From an uncultured Clostridia bacterium (GTDB lineage Bacteria > Bacillota > Clostridia > UMGS1810), in contig CAJLYL010000066.1 in the NCBI GenBank assembly GCA_905210855.1, positions 1-9,494 on the forward strand: a stretch of 9,494 bases of DNA, in the 5' to 3' direction. Positions 1-6,519 of the stretch are shown here, piece after piece. A program made the position numbers and the translations under genes. Position 1 is the first letter of the stretch, and every line of letters starts with the position of its first letter. Under the pieces are notes generated by a model. That model saw only the letters and a program-made list of their open reading frames with translations, searched no databases and was not told the origin of the DNA.

Positions 1-104
1 ACAATATTTTTTTTGAAATTTAGTAAAGTTTTTATTAACTTTTTATATTTTTACCGTCAAATTTACCTAATATATGAAATTTTTATTAAATATCATATAT
101 TCTA

Positions 105-132
105 TTGACTTATCGCGACAATTGTGTATAAT
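105..132 (+). promoter_or_regulatory. Vegetative (sigma-A/sigma-70 type) promoter of the ABC transporter gene
   Basis: TTGACT at 105-110 and a perfect TATAAT at 127-132 are separated by 16 bases, within AT-rich DNA. Initiation would fall near 139, leaving a leader of about 50 bases before the ATG at 191. The promoter lies inside the longest open frame (ATG at 74), so that upstream ATG cannot be the start used by this transcript. The hexamers are seen directly; promoter activity is inferred. Confidence 0.75.
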
Positions 133-190
133 GTTTTTGAAATTAAATAACGGGCAAAAATTTATGACCGATACAGGAGATGGTTTTTCC

Positions 191-2023
191 ATGAAAACTA
201 CCGAATGCACAAACTATATACCCGACTATGTGCAGCTGTTTTTTGACGACCGCGGTGAACAGCCGAACGGTGATAAAAAACGCTCTGCCGAGACGGGCAT
301 ACTTAAAAACCTTTTTAAGAAGAACATCAAAGGCATTGTCGTCTCATCTTTTTTCTATCTTTTGAAAAACTCGCCGACTTGGGTCATACCGATTGTCACA
401 TCAAATGTCATCAATCTGATATCCTATCCCGACGAGCACACCATGCTGAAAATCGCATTGAACTTTGCCGTGCTCTGCGTGTGCATTTTGCAGAACATTC
501 CCACCCATGTCATCTATTCGCGCTTTACGGACAAAATGCTGCGAACAGTGGGTGCGGGGCTGCGCAATACACTTGTGCGCAAGCTGCAGCACCTGTCGCT
601 GACCTATCACAAGGAGATAGAGTCCGGCAGACTGCAGTCAAAATTCATGCGCGACATAGAGGCAATAGAGTTTTTCAACACGCATTTTATCAAAAGCTGC
701 ATACCGGCTCTGCTCGGGCTTGCGGTCACCATGACGGTGTCGGGGGTAAAGAGCGGACTTGTGACTCTGTTTTACATAATCGTTGTGCCGATCAATGTGA
801 TGCTGATAAACCTGTTTCGCGACAAGATGAAAAACAACAACCGCAGTTTCCGTGTGGAAAACGAGAATATGTCCGCAAAGGTGAAAAATATGCTCGAGAT
901 GATGCCCGTCACCAAGGCTCACGGATTGGAGAACGAGGAAATCGCGCGGCTTGAGGCGAACATCGCGCACCTTAAGGCTACGGGATTGATAATGGACCGC
1001 ACAAACGCATATTTCGGCTCGGTGATGTGGGTGGGGTCGCAGCTGCTCTCCGCCCTGTGCCTGGCGTTTACTGGCTATCTCGCGTTCAAAGGCAAGATAC
1101 GCGTCGGCGACATAGTGCTCTATCAGTCGTATTTTTCGCAGATATCCAACAGTGTGCAGTCTGTAGTGAACATTTATCCCGAACTGGCAAAGGGTCTTGA
1201 GGCGGTGCACTCCATGTCCGAGGTGATACTCTCGGACAACATAGAGGACAACCGCGGCAAAATCCGCTTGCGCTATGTGCACGGAACCATATATTTCGAC
1301 AACTGCTGTTACCGCTACCCACGCGCCGACGAAGATATGATAAAGAATTTCACGCTTCATGTTGAAAAGGGCGAATGTATCGCTTTTGTCGGTTCGTCCG
1401 GCTCGGGCAAATCGACGATTATGAACATGATAATCGGATTTTTGCTGCCGACATCGGGTTCGCTCACGATTGACGGCAAACCGATAGAAATGCTCAACCT
1501 CACGGATTACCGCCATTTCATATCCGTTGTGCCGCAAAACAGCGTCATGTTCTCCGGCACAATCCGCGACAACATACTCTACGGTCTGCACGATGTATCC
1601 GAAGAAAAGCTTGCCGATGTGGTGAAAAAGGCGAATATTGAGGAATTTCTGTGCGATATGCCGCAGGGACTCGACACGGACATAGGCGAAAACGGCAGCA
1701 GACTGTCCGGCGGACAAAAACAGCGCATATCCATAGCGCGTGCGCTCATCCGCGATCCGCGCATACTCATTCTTGACGAGGCGACATCGGCTCTGGACAA
1801 TGTTTCGGAACGCCATGTGCAAAAGGCTATATCGGAACTTATCAAAAACCGCACCACATTTATCGTTGCGCACAGGCTGTCGACTATTCGTGATGCCGAC
1901 CGCATAGTCGTCATGGACAAAGGCAGATGTGTCGAACTGGGCACTTATGACGAACTGATGGAGAAGAAGGGCAAGTTTTATGAACTGAAAAAGCTGAGCG
2001 ACATCGGCGCGGCGGCGGAGTAA
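191..2023 (+). CDS. ABC exporter, fused transmembrane and ATP-binding domains
   Basis: A 610-residue half-transporter of the ABC exporter type, expected to work as a dimer in the cytoplasmic membrane and to drive export by ATP hydrolysis. A cytosolic N-terminal stretch of about 45 residues precedes hydrophobic segments near residues 48-75, 88-105, 168-209, 273-299 and 303-329. The nucleotide-binding domain follows with a full motif set: Walker A GSSGSGKST at 401-409, Q-loop Gln449, signature LSGGQ at 505-509, Walker B ILILDE with Asp529 and catalytic Glu530, D-loop SALD, and H-loop His561. Nothing essential is missing, so it should be active. I chose the ATG at 191 because AGGAGA at 175-180 precedes it and the promoter at 105-132 lies downstream of the ATG at 74; an ATG at 164 is possible but lacks a good ribosome binding site. 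No partner half-transporter or regulator is adjacent, so the substrate (peptide, lipid or drug) cannot be assigned. Confidence 0.93.
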   Translation: MKTTECTNYIPDYVQLFFDDRGEQPNGDKKRSAETGILKNLFKKNIKGIVVSSFFYLLKNSPTWVIPIVTSNVINLISYPDEHTMLKIALNFAVLCVCILQNIPTHVIYSRFTDKMLRTVGAGLRNTLVRKLQHLSLTYHKEIESGRLQSKFMRDIEAIEFFNTHFIKSCIPALLGLAVTMTVSGVKSGLVTLFYIIVVPINVMLINLFRDKMKNNNRSFRVENENMSAKVKNMLEMMPVTKAHGLENEEIARLEANIAHLKATGLIMDRTNAYFGSVMWVGSQLLSALCLAFTGYLAFKGKIRVGDIVLYQSYFSQISNSVQSVVNIYPELAKGLEAVHSMSEVILSDNIEDNRGKIRLRYVHGTIYFDNCCYRYPRADEDMIKNFTLHVEKGECIAFVGSSGSGKSTIMNMIIGFLLPTSGSLTIDGKPIEMLNLTDYRHFISVVPQNSVMFSGTIRDNILYGLHDVSEEKLADVVKKANIEEFLCDMPQGLDTDIGENGSRLSGGQKQRISIARALIRDPRILILDEATSALDNVSERHVQKAISELIKNRTTFIVAHRLSTIRDADRIVVMDKGRCVELGTYDELMEKKGKFYELKKLSDIGAAAE

Positions 2024-2030
2024 AAAATAT

Positions 2031-2059
2031 TTGCCATGGGAAGTTTTTTGTGATATTAT
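2031..2059 (+). promoter_or_regulatory. Extended -10 promoter for mltG
   Basis: TTGCCA at 2031-2036 and TATTAT at 2054-2059 are 17 bases apart, each one mismatch from consensus. TGA directly before the -10 box (2051-2053) gives the extended TGn motif. Initiation would fall near 2066, at the left arm of the inverted repeat, so the mltG mRNA would begin with that structure and have a leader of roughly 158 bases. The promoter begins only 7 bases after the ABC transporter stop. Confidence 0.55.
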
Positions 2060-2062
2060 ATA

Positions 2063-2185
2063 AGTATGTATTATGTTGCTGAGATCACGCACATGGGTTC
2101 TGCTCCGTCTGTGTATGTACTTTGTGTTAATTCTTTTCGACGCACTTCGGCAGTTGACGGCAATTTATGAAACATAATACATACT
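2063..2185 (+). repeat. Inverted-repeat leader element between the ABC transporter and mltG
   Basis: Perfect 15-bp arms at 2063-2077 and 2171-2185 (left arm AGTATGTATTATGTT) enclose 93 bases. The interior holds CCGTCTGTGTATGTA at 2106-2120, a module also present in the repeats at 4458-4578 and 6520-6615, and CACGCACA, also seen in related form in those copies. It occupies most of the predicted mltG 5' leader, but the mltG ribosome binding site at 2211 lies outside the arms. It is a divergent member of the window's dispersed palindrome family; whether it acts as a regulator or is a passive insertion cannot be told. Confidence 0.6.
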
Positions 2186-2223
2186 CAGCCAAAACACAAA
2201 CCTTATCCGAAAGGACATAACTT

Positions 2224-3210
2224 ATGAAAAAAATTATCTTAATTGCAATAGCGGCGCTGGCGCTCATGTGGCTCACGCCGTACGTCAGCGAATACTTCGC
2301 CACACAGTCAAAGACCGGCTCTCCGGTCACGGTCACCATACCTCAGGGCGCTACGGCAGACGACATCGCCGACATTCTGAAAGAAAACAACCTGATAAAA
2401 CACAAAATCGTGTTCCGCCTAAAGGTGAAGATGACCCAAAGCAACAGCAAGCTCAACTACGGCACCTACACCCTCGATGACGGAATGTGTATATCCGACA
2501 TCATCAAGACCCTCACCACCGCTTCAGGCGACTCGGCAACTCTCGTCATCCCCGAGGGGCTGTCTGCCGAGAACATCGCCGAGAGGGCGGCGGCAATAGG
2601 CATCTGCACACAGGAGGATTTCCTCGCGGCACTCGGCGACGACTACGATTTTGAATTCATAGCGCACATACCGAGCGGCAAATATAAATACAAACTCCAG
2701 GGATATCTCTTCCCCGATACATACAATTTTGCCAAGGGCACAAACGCCCACACCGTCGTGGAAACCCTGCTTGCCAATTTTGACAGGCGGTGCAGAAAGG
2801 CGCTCGGCGGCTATGACGACAACACGTTTGCGCTCATCACAAAAGCGTCGCTGATAGAAAAAGAGGCAAAACTCGCCTCGGAGAAGCCGACCATAGCCGG
2901 AGTGATAGAAAACCGCCTAAAGGCGGATATGCCGCTCCAGATAGACGCGGCAATCGTGTATGCAATAACGGACGGCAAGTACAATGCGGACAAGGTGTAC
3001 TACAAAGACCTCGAGACAGATTCGCCGTACAACATATACAAAAACAAGGGTTTGCCGGCAGGGCCGATATGCAGCCCCGGGCTTGATTCAATCAAGGCGG
3101 CGGCAAACCCCGAGAGCCACAAATACCTGTACTATCACACAGACACGGTGAAAAATGACGGCAGCCATATCTTCACCGAGACGTATGATGAGCATTTGCA
3201 GACGCAGTAG
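2224..3210 (+). CDS. mltG: Endolytic murein transglycosylase MltG (YceG-like)
   Basis: This 328-residue enzyme cleaves nascent peptidoglycan glycan strands within the chain at the outer face of the cytoplasmic membrane, leaving 1,6-anhydro ends and limiting strand length. A short basic start and one membrane anchor (residues 4-17) are followed by a LysM-like subdomain (about 35-85) and the YceG catalytic domain. Family hallmarks are visible: ASLIEKEA with the presumed catalytic Glu212 (comparable with Glu218 of E. coli MltG), LQIDAAIVYAI, GLPAGPICSPGLDSIKAA and a C-terminal SHIFTETYDEH. Length is normal for the family. The start is set by AAGGA at 2211-2215, eight bases before the ATG. It is separated from the ABC gene by 200 bases with its own candidate promoter, and its stop is followed after about 36 bases by a half-copy of the dispersed repeat. 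In many Bacillota mltG neighbours cell-division or tRNA-modification genes; those are absent here. Confidence 0.95.
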   Translation: MKKIILIAIAALALMWLTPYVSEYFATQSKTGSPVTVTIPQGATADDIADILKENNLIKHKIVFRLKVKMTQSNSKLNYGTYTLDDGMCISDIIKTLTTASGDSATLVIPEGLSAENIAERAAAIGICTQEDFLAALGDDYDFEFIAHIPSGKYKYKLQGYLFPDTYNFAKGTNAHTVVETLLANFDRRCRKALGGYDDNTFALITKASLIEKEAKLASEKPTIAGVIENRLKADMPLQIDAAIVYAITDGKYNADKVYYKDLETDSPYNIYKNKGLPAGPICSPGLDSIKAAANPESHKYLYYHTDTVKNDGSHIFTETYDEHLQTQ

Positions 3211-3233
3211 GAGCGCAAAGCACGAATTACCAC

Positions 3234-4229
3234 ATGGTCGAATGGCGGTATATTTTATTTTGTGTGTGCGAGTTCTGCGCTGCCGCACAGCTGTTCGAGC
3301 GAGCCGGCTGGCTGTGCGACAGCTTTTTTACATCAAGAGTGGAAAAATCCCTAACGGGCAAATCCGCTGTGGAGAAAAACTTTCTTGAAAACTTCATATA
3401 CAAGATAGGTTTTGACGACATAGACAGCCGTATGCTGCCGATGTGCTATCCGTCCGACTTTGCGGAACATTCGTTTATACCCAACTGGGCAATGTGGTAC
3501 TGCATAGAGGCGGAGGAATACCCGGCGCGCACGGGCGACAGAGAATTCATTGACGCCGCCAAGCCGCAGCTTGAGGCGCTTGCACAGTATTTTGAGGAAT
3601 ACGAAAATTCCGACGGACTTCTCGAGAAGCTCGGCGGCTGGGTGTTCCTTGAGTGGTCAAAGGCAAATGACTTTGTGCAGGATGTCAACTATCCGTCAAA
3701 TATGCTCTACGCCCGAATGCTGAAAACCCTGGGCAGGCTATACGGCGGCAGCTACGGCGCAAAGGCGGAGCGGATAATCGCCAAGGTACGCGAACAGTCA
3801 TTCAACGGAACTTTCTTCCGCGACCATGCCGTGCGAAATGCCGACGGCACACTGACAATCTGCGGCGACGTGACGGAAACCTGCCAGTACTACGCATTCT
3901 TCAGCAGAGTTGCTACCCAAGAGGAATATCCCAAGCTTTGGCACACCATGCTGTATGAATTCGGGCCGGACAGAAAAGAGACGGGTCTGTGGGCAGAGAT
4001 TGACCCCTCCGCGCCGTTTATAGGCAACTATCTGCGGCTTGAGCTACTGGCAAACGAGGGCACGGACATCGCGGTCAAAAAGCTGCTTGCCGATATAGAG
4101 GGGTATTTTGGCTACATGGCTGACAAAACGGGTACGCTATGGGAGACTCAGCACCCCACGGCAAGCTGCAACCACGGTTTTGCATCTCATGTGCTCATAT
4201 GGCTGAAAAAATTTGCCCCCAAGGCATGA
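3234..4229 (+). pseudogene. 5'-truncated family 78 glycoside hydrolase (alpha-L-rhamnosidase-like)
   Basis: An open frame of 331 codons encodes the C-terminal part of a GH78-type six-hairpin (alpha/alpha)6 catalytic domain. Family members are usually several hundred residues longer, with N-terminal beta-sandwich domains that are absent here. Recognisable family-like stretches are ERAGWLCDSFFTSRVEK (22-38), MLPMCYPSD, FIPNWAMWY, GWVFLEWSKANDFVQDVN, ETCQYYAFF, FGPDRKETG, FIGNYLRLELL and TGTLWETQHPTASCNHGFAS. By analogy with characterised GH78 enzymes, Glu22 and Glu304 (in TLWE) sit where the general acid and base are expected, so both may survive. Residues 1-21 (about MVEWRYILFCVCEFCAAAQL) do not resemble the family and are translated from the dispersed repeat. 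The ATG at 3234 has only a distant GGAG (3210-3213, 20 bases away). I read this as a remnant left by a deletion or insertion. The rest of the frame has no stops or frameshifts, so the event may be recent or an expressed fragment may be under selection. Confidence 0.7.
3247..3299 (+). repeat. Half-copy of the dispersed palindrome, fused to the glycoside hydrolase fragment
   Basis: The left arm GGTATATTTTATTTTG (3247-3262) is followed by a core, CGAGTTCTGCGCTGCCGCAC and on to GAG at 3299. Positions 3269-3299 match 6548-6578 at 28 of 31 bases. In the intact element at 6520-6605 this core is followed by a right arm; here the right arm is missing and glycoside hydrolase coding sequence starts instead. 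The left arm resembles the reverse complement of 4551-4567 and of 6395-6410. Confidence 0.7.
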
Positions 4230-4240
4230 AAGGAACAAAC

Positions 4241-4447
4241 ATGGACGAAAAAAAGACGCAAAGAATAAACGAGCTTTCAAGAAAAGCGAAAACAACCGGT
4301 CTGACCGACGCGGAAAAAGCGGAGCAGGCGCAGCTGCGCAAGGAATATGTGGCGGCTTTCCGCACCTCGCTCACAAACATTCTCGACAACACATATATAC
4401 AAAACCCCGACGGGACAAAGGTTAAAGTGCATAGGCGGAAGAAATAG
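4241..4447 (+). CDS. DUF896 (UPF0291, YnzC-like) small protein
   Basis: A 68-residue cytosolic protein with the DUF896 pattern: an N-terminal helical hairpin containing RINELSRKAKTTGLTDAEKA, then EQAQLRKEYVAAFR and a basic tail ending HRRKK. The family is widespread in Bacillota; the B. subtilis member ynzC lies in the SOS-inducible yneA operon, but its biochemical role is not established. AAAGGAA at 4229-4235 sits five bases before this ATG and overlaps the stop of the upstream glycoside hydrolase frame (TGA 4227-4229), which suggests transcription, and perhaps translation, coupled to that remnant. An in-frame ATG at 4139 would only extend it into out-of-frame hydrolase sequence and is rejected. 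No LexA-like operator was recognised nearby. The following repeat carries a candidate terminator. Confidence 0.88.
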   Translation: MDEKKTQRINELSRKAKTTGLTDAEKAEQAQLRKEYVAAFRTSLTNILDNTYIQNPDGTKVKVHRRKK

Positions 4448-4494
4448 ATTTTTGCTGCGGCTCGGAGGTATATATTTTATTTTGAAAACACACG

Positions 4495-4530
4495 CATACA
4501 GACTTGTGCCGTCTGTGTATGTATTTTTTA
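4495..4530 (+). terminator. Candidate intrinsic terminator inside the palindromic element
   Basis: CATACAGAC (4495-4503) can pair with GTCT (4511-4514) and GTATG (4517-4521) across a two-base bulge, giving nine base pairs around a seven-base loop. Six T residues follow at 4524-4529. The stem is not GC-rich and the T run starts two bases late, so termination of the DUF896 transcript here is plausible but weakly supported. Confidence 0.3.
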
Positions 4531-4533
4531 TTC

Positions 4534-4561
4534 TTGACTCCTCGGACAGCCGAAATAAAAT
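4534..4561 (+). promoter_or_regulatory. Candidate promoter for ytfJ-dac, carried by the repeat
   Basis: TTGACT at 4534-4539 and TAAAAT at 4556-4561 are 16 bases apart and point toward ytfJ, with initiation expected near 4568. The -35 box lies in the segment shared with 6569-6615; the -10 box lies in the right arm of the palindrome. The B. subtilis ytfJ gene is forespore (sigma-F) controlled; I did not find a convincing sigma-F or sigma-G promoter here. Confidence 0.4.
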
Positions 4562-4639
4562 ATACCCACACGAGACGGTTCACTATCTAATAAACGTAAC
4601 AGTTAAAACATAAAAATATTGCGAAAGGATTGATTTAAC

Positions 4640-5059
4640 ATGGCTACACCTATTGAAGACCTCATGAATGAAGCAATGAAAAATATCAAAGGCATGGTGA
4701 ACGCCAACACCATTGTGGGGGACGTAATCTCCACGGCGGACGGCACAACCATAATCCCCGTGACGCGCGTGTCATTTGGCTTCGGCGCGGGCGGCAGCGA
4801 ATTCGGCGCAAACGAAAAGAGCGGCGAAAAGCTGTTCGGCGGCGGCACCGGCGGCGGAGTAACCATGAACCCCGTGGCTTTTCTCGTTGTCACCAAGGAC
4901 AGCGTGCGCATTATGCCTGTGTCCACGGCAACGACGGCGGCGGAGCGCATTGTTGACATGATGCCCGAGGTGCTGGGCAAATTCAACGATTTTATCGGTT
5001 CAAAATTCAAGCGGAGCAAGGACGAGGACACGAGCGAGAGAATAGAGCTTGATGTGTGA
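4640..5059 (+). CDS. ytfJ: GerW/YtfJ family sporulation protein
   Basis: This 139-residue protein matches the GerW (YtfJ) family of endospore formers. In B. subtilis it is made in the forespore and is needed for normal spore germination; its biochemical activity is unknown. Visible family features are the N-terminal helix PIEDLMNEAMKNIKGMV, the central core IVGDVISTADGTTIIPVTRV, the glycine-rich FGFGAGGSEFG and GGGTGGGV stretches, VAFLVV, and a charged C-terminal helix rich in Lys, Glu and Asp. There is no signal peptide or membrane segment. AAAGGA at 4624-4629 lies ten bases before the ATG. The stop is 50 bases before the preferred start of the D-Ala-D-Ala carboxypeptidase (or overlaps its alternative GTG by four bases), so the two are very likely one operon. 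In many Clostridia ytfJ follows scpA, scpB and a DUF2953 gene; those are absent upstream here. Confidence 0.93.
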   Translation: MATPIEDLMNEAMKNIKGMVNANTIVGDVISTADGTTIIPVTRVSFGFGAGGSEFGANEKSGEKLFGGGTGGGVTMNPVAFLVVTKDSVRIMPVSTATTAAERIVDMMPEVLGKFNDFIGSKFKRSKDEDTSERIELDV

Positions 5060-5095
5060 GTAATAAAAGAATCATCGCGGCTATAAAATATACTG

Positions 5096-5104
5096 AGGCG
5101 GTGA
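5096..5104 (+). promoter_or_regulatory. Strong ribosome binding site that decides the carboxypeptidase start
   Basis: AGGCGGTGA is one mismatch from the ideal AGGAGGTGA and ends five bases before an in-frame TTG at 5110. It is the only strong Shine-Dalgarno sequence in the region and favours TTG 5110 over the GTG at 5056. Confidence 0.6.
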
Positions 5105-5109
5105 TTTTT

Positions 5110-6255
5110 TTGTTCAGGACAATATTAAAAGCGGTGTGCATTGCCGCAATCTGCGCGGTATCGGTGATACCGCCGATGGGTGTGAGCGCCGATGCCGCGC
5201 CCGGGGCGGCTGCTGCCGTGCTCATTGAGACGGGCGCAAACACTGTTATATATGAAAAAAACGCGCACAAACGCCTGCCTATGGCGAGCACCACCAAGAT
5301 AATGACGGCGCTGTGCGCCATAGAGAATGCCGACCCCAATATGACGGTCACGGTGGACGACCGCGCCGTGGGGGTGGAGGGTTCGTCAATATATCTTGCG
5401 CACGGCGAGAGGATGACCTTGCGCGAGCTCATCTACGGGCTTATGCTCCACTCCGGCAACGACGCGGCGGTGGCGATTGCCTGCGCAGTGAGCGGCGGCA
5501 CGGAGGAATTTGCACAGCTGATGAATGAGACGGCGGCGCGCATAGGCGCGGCGGACACTCATTTTGAAAATCCAAACGGGCTTGACAGCGCGGAGCACTA
5601 CACCACGGCTTACGACCTGGCGATTATCACATCATATGCGCTGAAAAACCGAGAGTTTGCAAAGGTTGTCTCCACTTACGAGATAAATATATCCGGCGGC
5701 GACCGCGGATATGACAGAAAACTGAAAAACCACAACAAGCTGCTGCGGCTGTATGACGGCTGCACAGGGGTCAAGACGGGGTTTACCAAGCGCTGCGGCA
5801 GATGCCTTGTATCGTCCGCAAAGCGCGGCGGCACGGAGCTTGTCGCCGTCACGCTCAACGACGGCAACGACTGGCAGGAGCACGCCGCCATGCTCGACTA
5901 TGGATTTGAGAGCACGGAATCGGTGTGTCTGCTGCGCAAGGGAGATTATCTGCAAACGGTGACGGTGCGCGGCGGCGAGGCGGATTCATGCTCTGCCGTG
6001 TGTGCCGAGGATTTATACATAACACGCCTGAAAGGCGACGCAGCCAAACCGGAGATAGCATACGACATAGCCCCGGAGGCGGACGCGCCGGTGGAATACG
6101 GCGATGTGCTCGGGAGTGTGAGCGTATCGCTCGGCGGAAAGGCAGGGCGCAGTGCAGAGGCGGTGGCGGCGGAGAGTGTGCCGCAAAAGCCGAAAAGCCG
6201 TGTCATAGACAACATGACGGTTTTGTTTAAGTTTTGGGTGTGGAGTATGCATTGA
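5110..6255 (+). CDS. D-alanyl-D-alanine carboxypeptidase, DacF/DacB type (peptidase S11)
   Basis: A low-molecular-weight penicillin-binding protein that removes the terminal D-Ala from peptidoglycan pentapeptides outside the membrane. Starting from TTG 5110 it has 381 residues. An N-terminal signal peptide, MFRTILK followed by a hydrophobic stretch, ends at about VSADA (cleavage near residue 29). The active-site motifs are intact: SxxK as S60-T-T-K63 in MASTTKIM, SxN as S115-G-N117 in HSGNDAA, and KTG at 222-224 in GVKTGFT. A beta-rich PBP5-type C-terminal domain follows (about 275-350), then a linker and a short aromatic tail, LFKFWVWSMH, that may bind the membrane. The alternative GTG at 5056 overlaps the ytfJ stop by four bases but would give an unusually long N-region and has a weak ribosome binding site. 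Pairing with ytfJ suggests a role in spore cortex or sporulation-stage wall modification, as for B. subtilis DacB and DacF, although a vegetative role is equally possible. Confidence 0.92.
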   Translation: MFRTILKAVCIAAICAVSVIPPMGVSADAAPGAAAAVLIETGANTVIYEKNAHKRLPMASTTKIMTALCAIENADPNMTVTVDDRAVGVEGSSIYLAHGERMTLRELIYGLMLHSGNDAAVAIACAVSGGTEEFAQLMNETAARIGAADTHFENPNGLDSAEHYTTAYDLAIITSYALKNREFAKVVSTYEINISGGDRGYDRKLKNHNKLLRLYDGCTGVKTGFTKRCGRCLVSSAKRGGTELVAVTLNDGNDWQEHAAMLDYGFESTESVCLLRKGDYLQTVTVRGGEADSCSAVCAEDLYITRLKGDAAKPEIAYDIAPEADAPVEYGDVLGSVSVSLGGKAGRSAEAVAAESVPQKPKSRVIDNMTVLFKFWVWSMH

Positions 6256-6292
6256 GATAGCATATGTATTATATTTTGCGGAGCGGCTCGGA

Positions 6293-6365
6293 GGTGTATA
6301 TTATGTTTTTTCAAACACACGCATACTTACGGCTGCTATCGGTTTGAAAAAACACAATACACGCC
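6293..6365 (+). repeat. Imperfect palindrome downstream of the carboxypeptidase gene
   Basis: Arms 6293-6316 and 6342-6365 are inverted repeats matching at 21 of 24 positions, with the inner 12-13 bases (GTTTTTTCAAAC) perfect. They enclose 25 bases starting ACACGCATAC, the module also in the element at 4458-4578. CGGCTCGGAGGT overlaps the left arm (6284-6295). The T6 run (6306-6311) lies in the left arm, before the loop, so it is not a standard terminator on the + strand. Confidence 0.65.
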
Positions 6366-6375
6366 CCTCGCCTAT

Positions 6376-6410
6376 GCGCAGAACTCGCTCGCACAAAATG
6401 AAATATACCC
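6376..6410 (-). repeat. Half-copy of the dispersed palindrome, reverse orientation
   Basis: Read on the minus strand it begins GGGTATATTTCATTTTG and ends GAGTTCTGCGC, the same arm-core order as the half-copy at 3247-3299. The core match is exact at GCGCAGAACTC (6376-6386). As at 3247-3299, the second arm is absent. Confidence 0.6.
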
Positions 6411-6437
6411 ACGCTCGGCTACGGGAATTTTCTGCAC

Positions 6438-6458
6438 GGGTCGATTGGGCATCGACCC
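6438..6458 (+). repeat. Short perfect hairpin repeat
   Basis: GGGTCGAT (6438-6445) and ATCGACCC (6451-6458) form an eight-base-pair stem with a five-base loop, followed at 6461-6482 by a second weak inverted pair, ACCGC and GCGGT. The reverse strand reads GGGGTCGATGCCC, which resembles short intergenic repeats I recall from clostridial genomes. There is no T run, so it is not a clear terminator. Confidence 0.5.
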
Positions 6459-6519
6459 CTACCGCTCTGTTCCAAATGCGGTCATATGGTTTATGCGTCG
6501 AAAATATCTCATAAAAGGA

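Larger units (their letters stand above)
4458..4578 (+). repeat. Palindromic intergenic element before ytfJ
   Basis: An imperfect palindrome: ATATTTTATTT at 4472-4482 pairs with AAATAAAATAT at 4553-4563. Outer modules are CGGCTCGGAGGT (4458-4469, also at 6284-6295) and AACACACGCATAC (4487-4499, also at 6314-6326). Positions 4504-4550 are a perfect 47-base reverse-complement match to 6569-6615. The element fills most of the 192-base gap between the DUF896 gene and ytfJ and contains both a terminator-like hairpin and a promoter-like sequence directed at ytfJ. Confidence 0.75.

Noticed and set aside
638..2092. A long open frame on the minus strand opposite the ABC transporter gene
   Set aside because: It mirrors the codon structure of the transporter, has no recognisable domain, and the opposite strand encodes a complete motif set.
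2154..2183. Second mltG promoter with TTGACG as -35 box
   Set aside because: The nearest AT-rich -10-like sequence (CATAAT 2173-2178) is only 13 bases away, and none at 16-18 bases fits.
2078..2189. Riboswitch or antiterminator based on GCTGAG (2078-2083) and CTCAGC (2184-2189) pairing
   Set aside because: Six bases match by chance often, the pairing conflicts with the main arms, and no known riboswitch core or terminator is visible.
4139..4240. Upstream ATG extending the DUF896 protein to 102 residues
   Set aside because: The extension is out-of-frame hydrolase sequence, and the ATG at 4241 has a good ribosome binding site and the family N-terminus.
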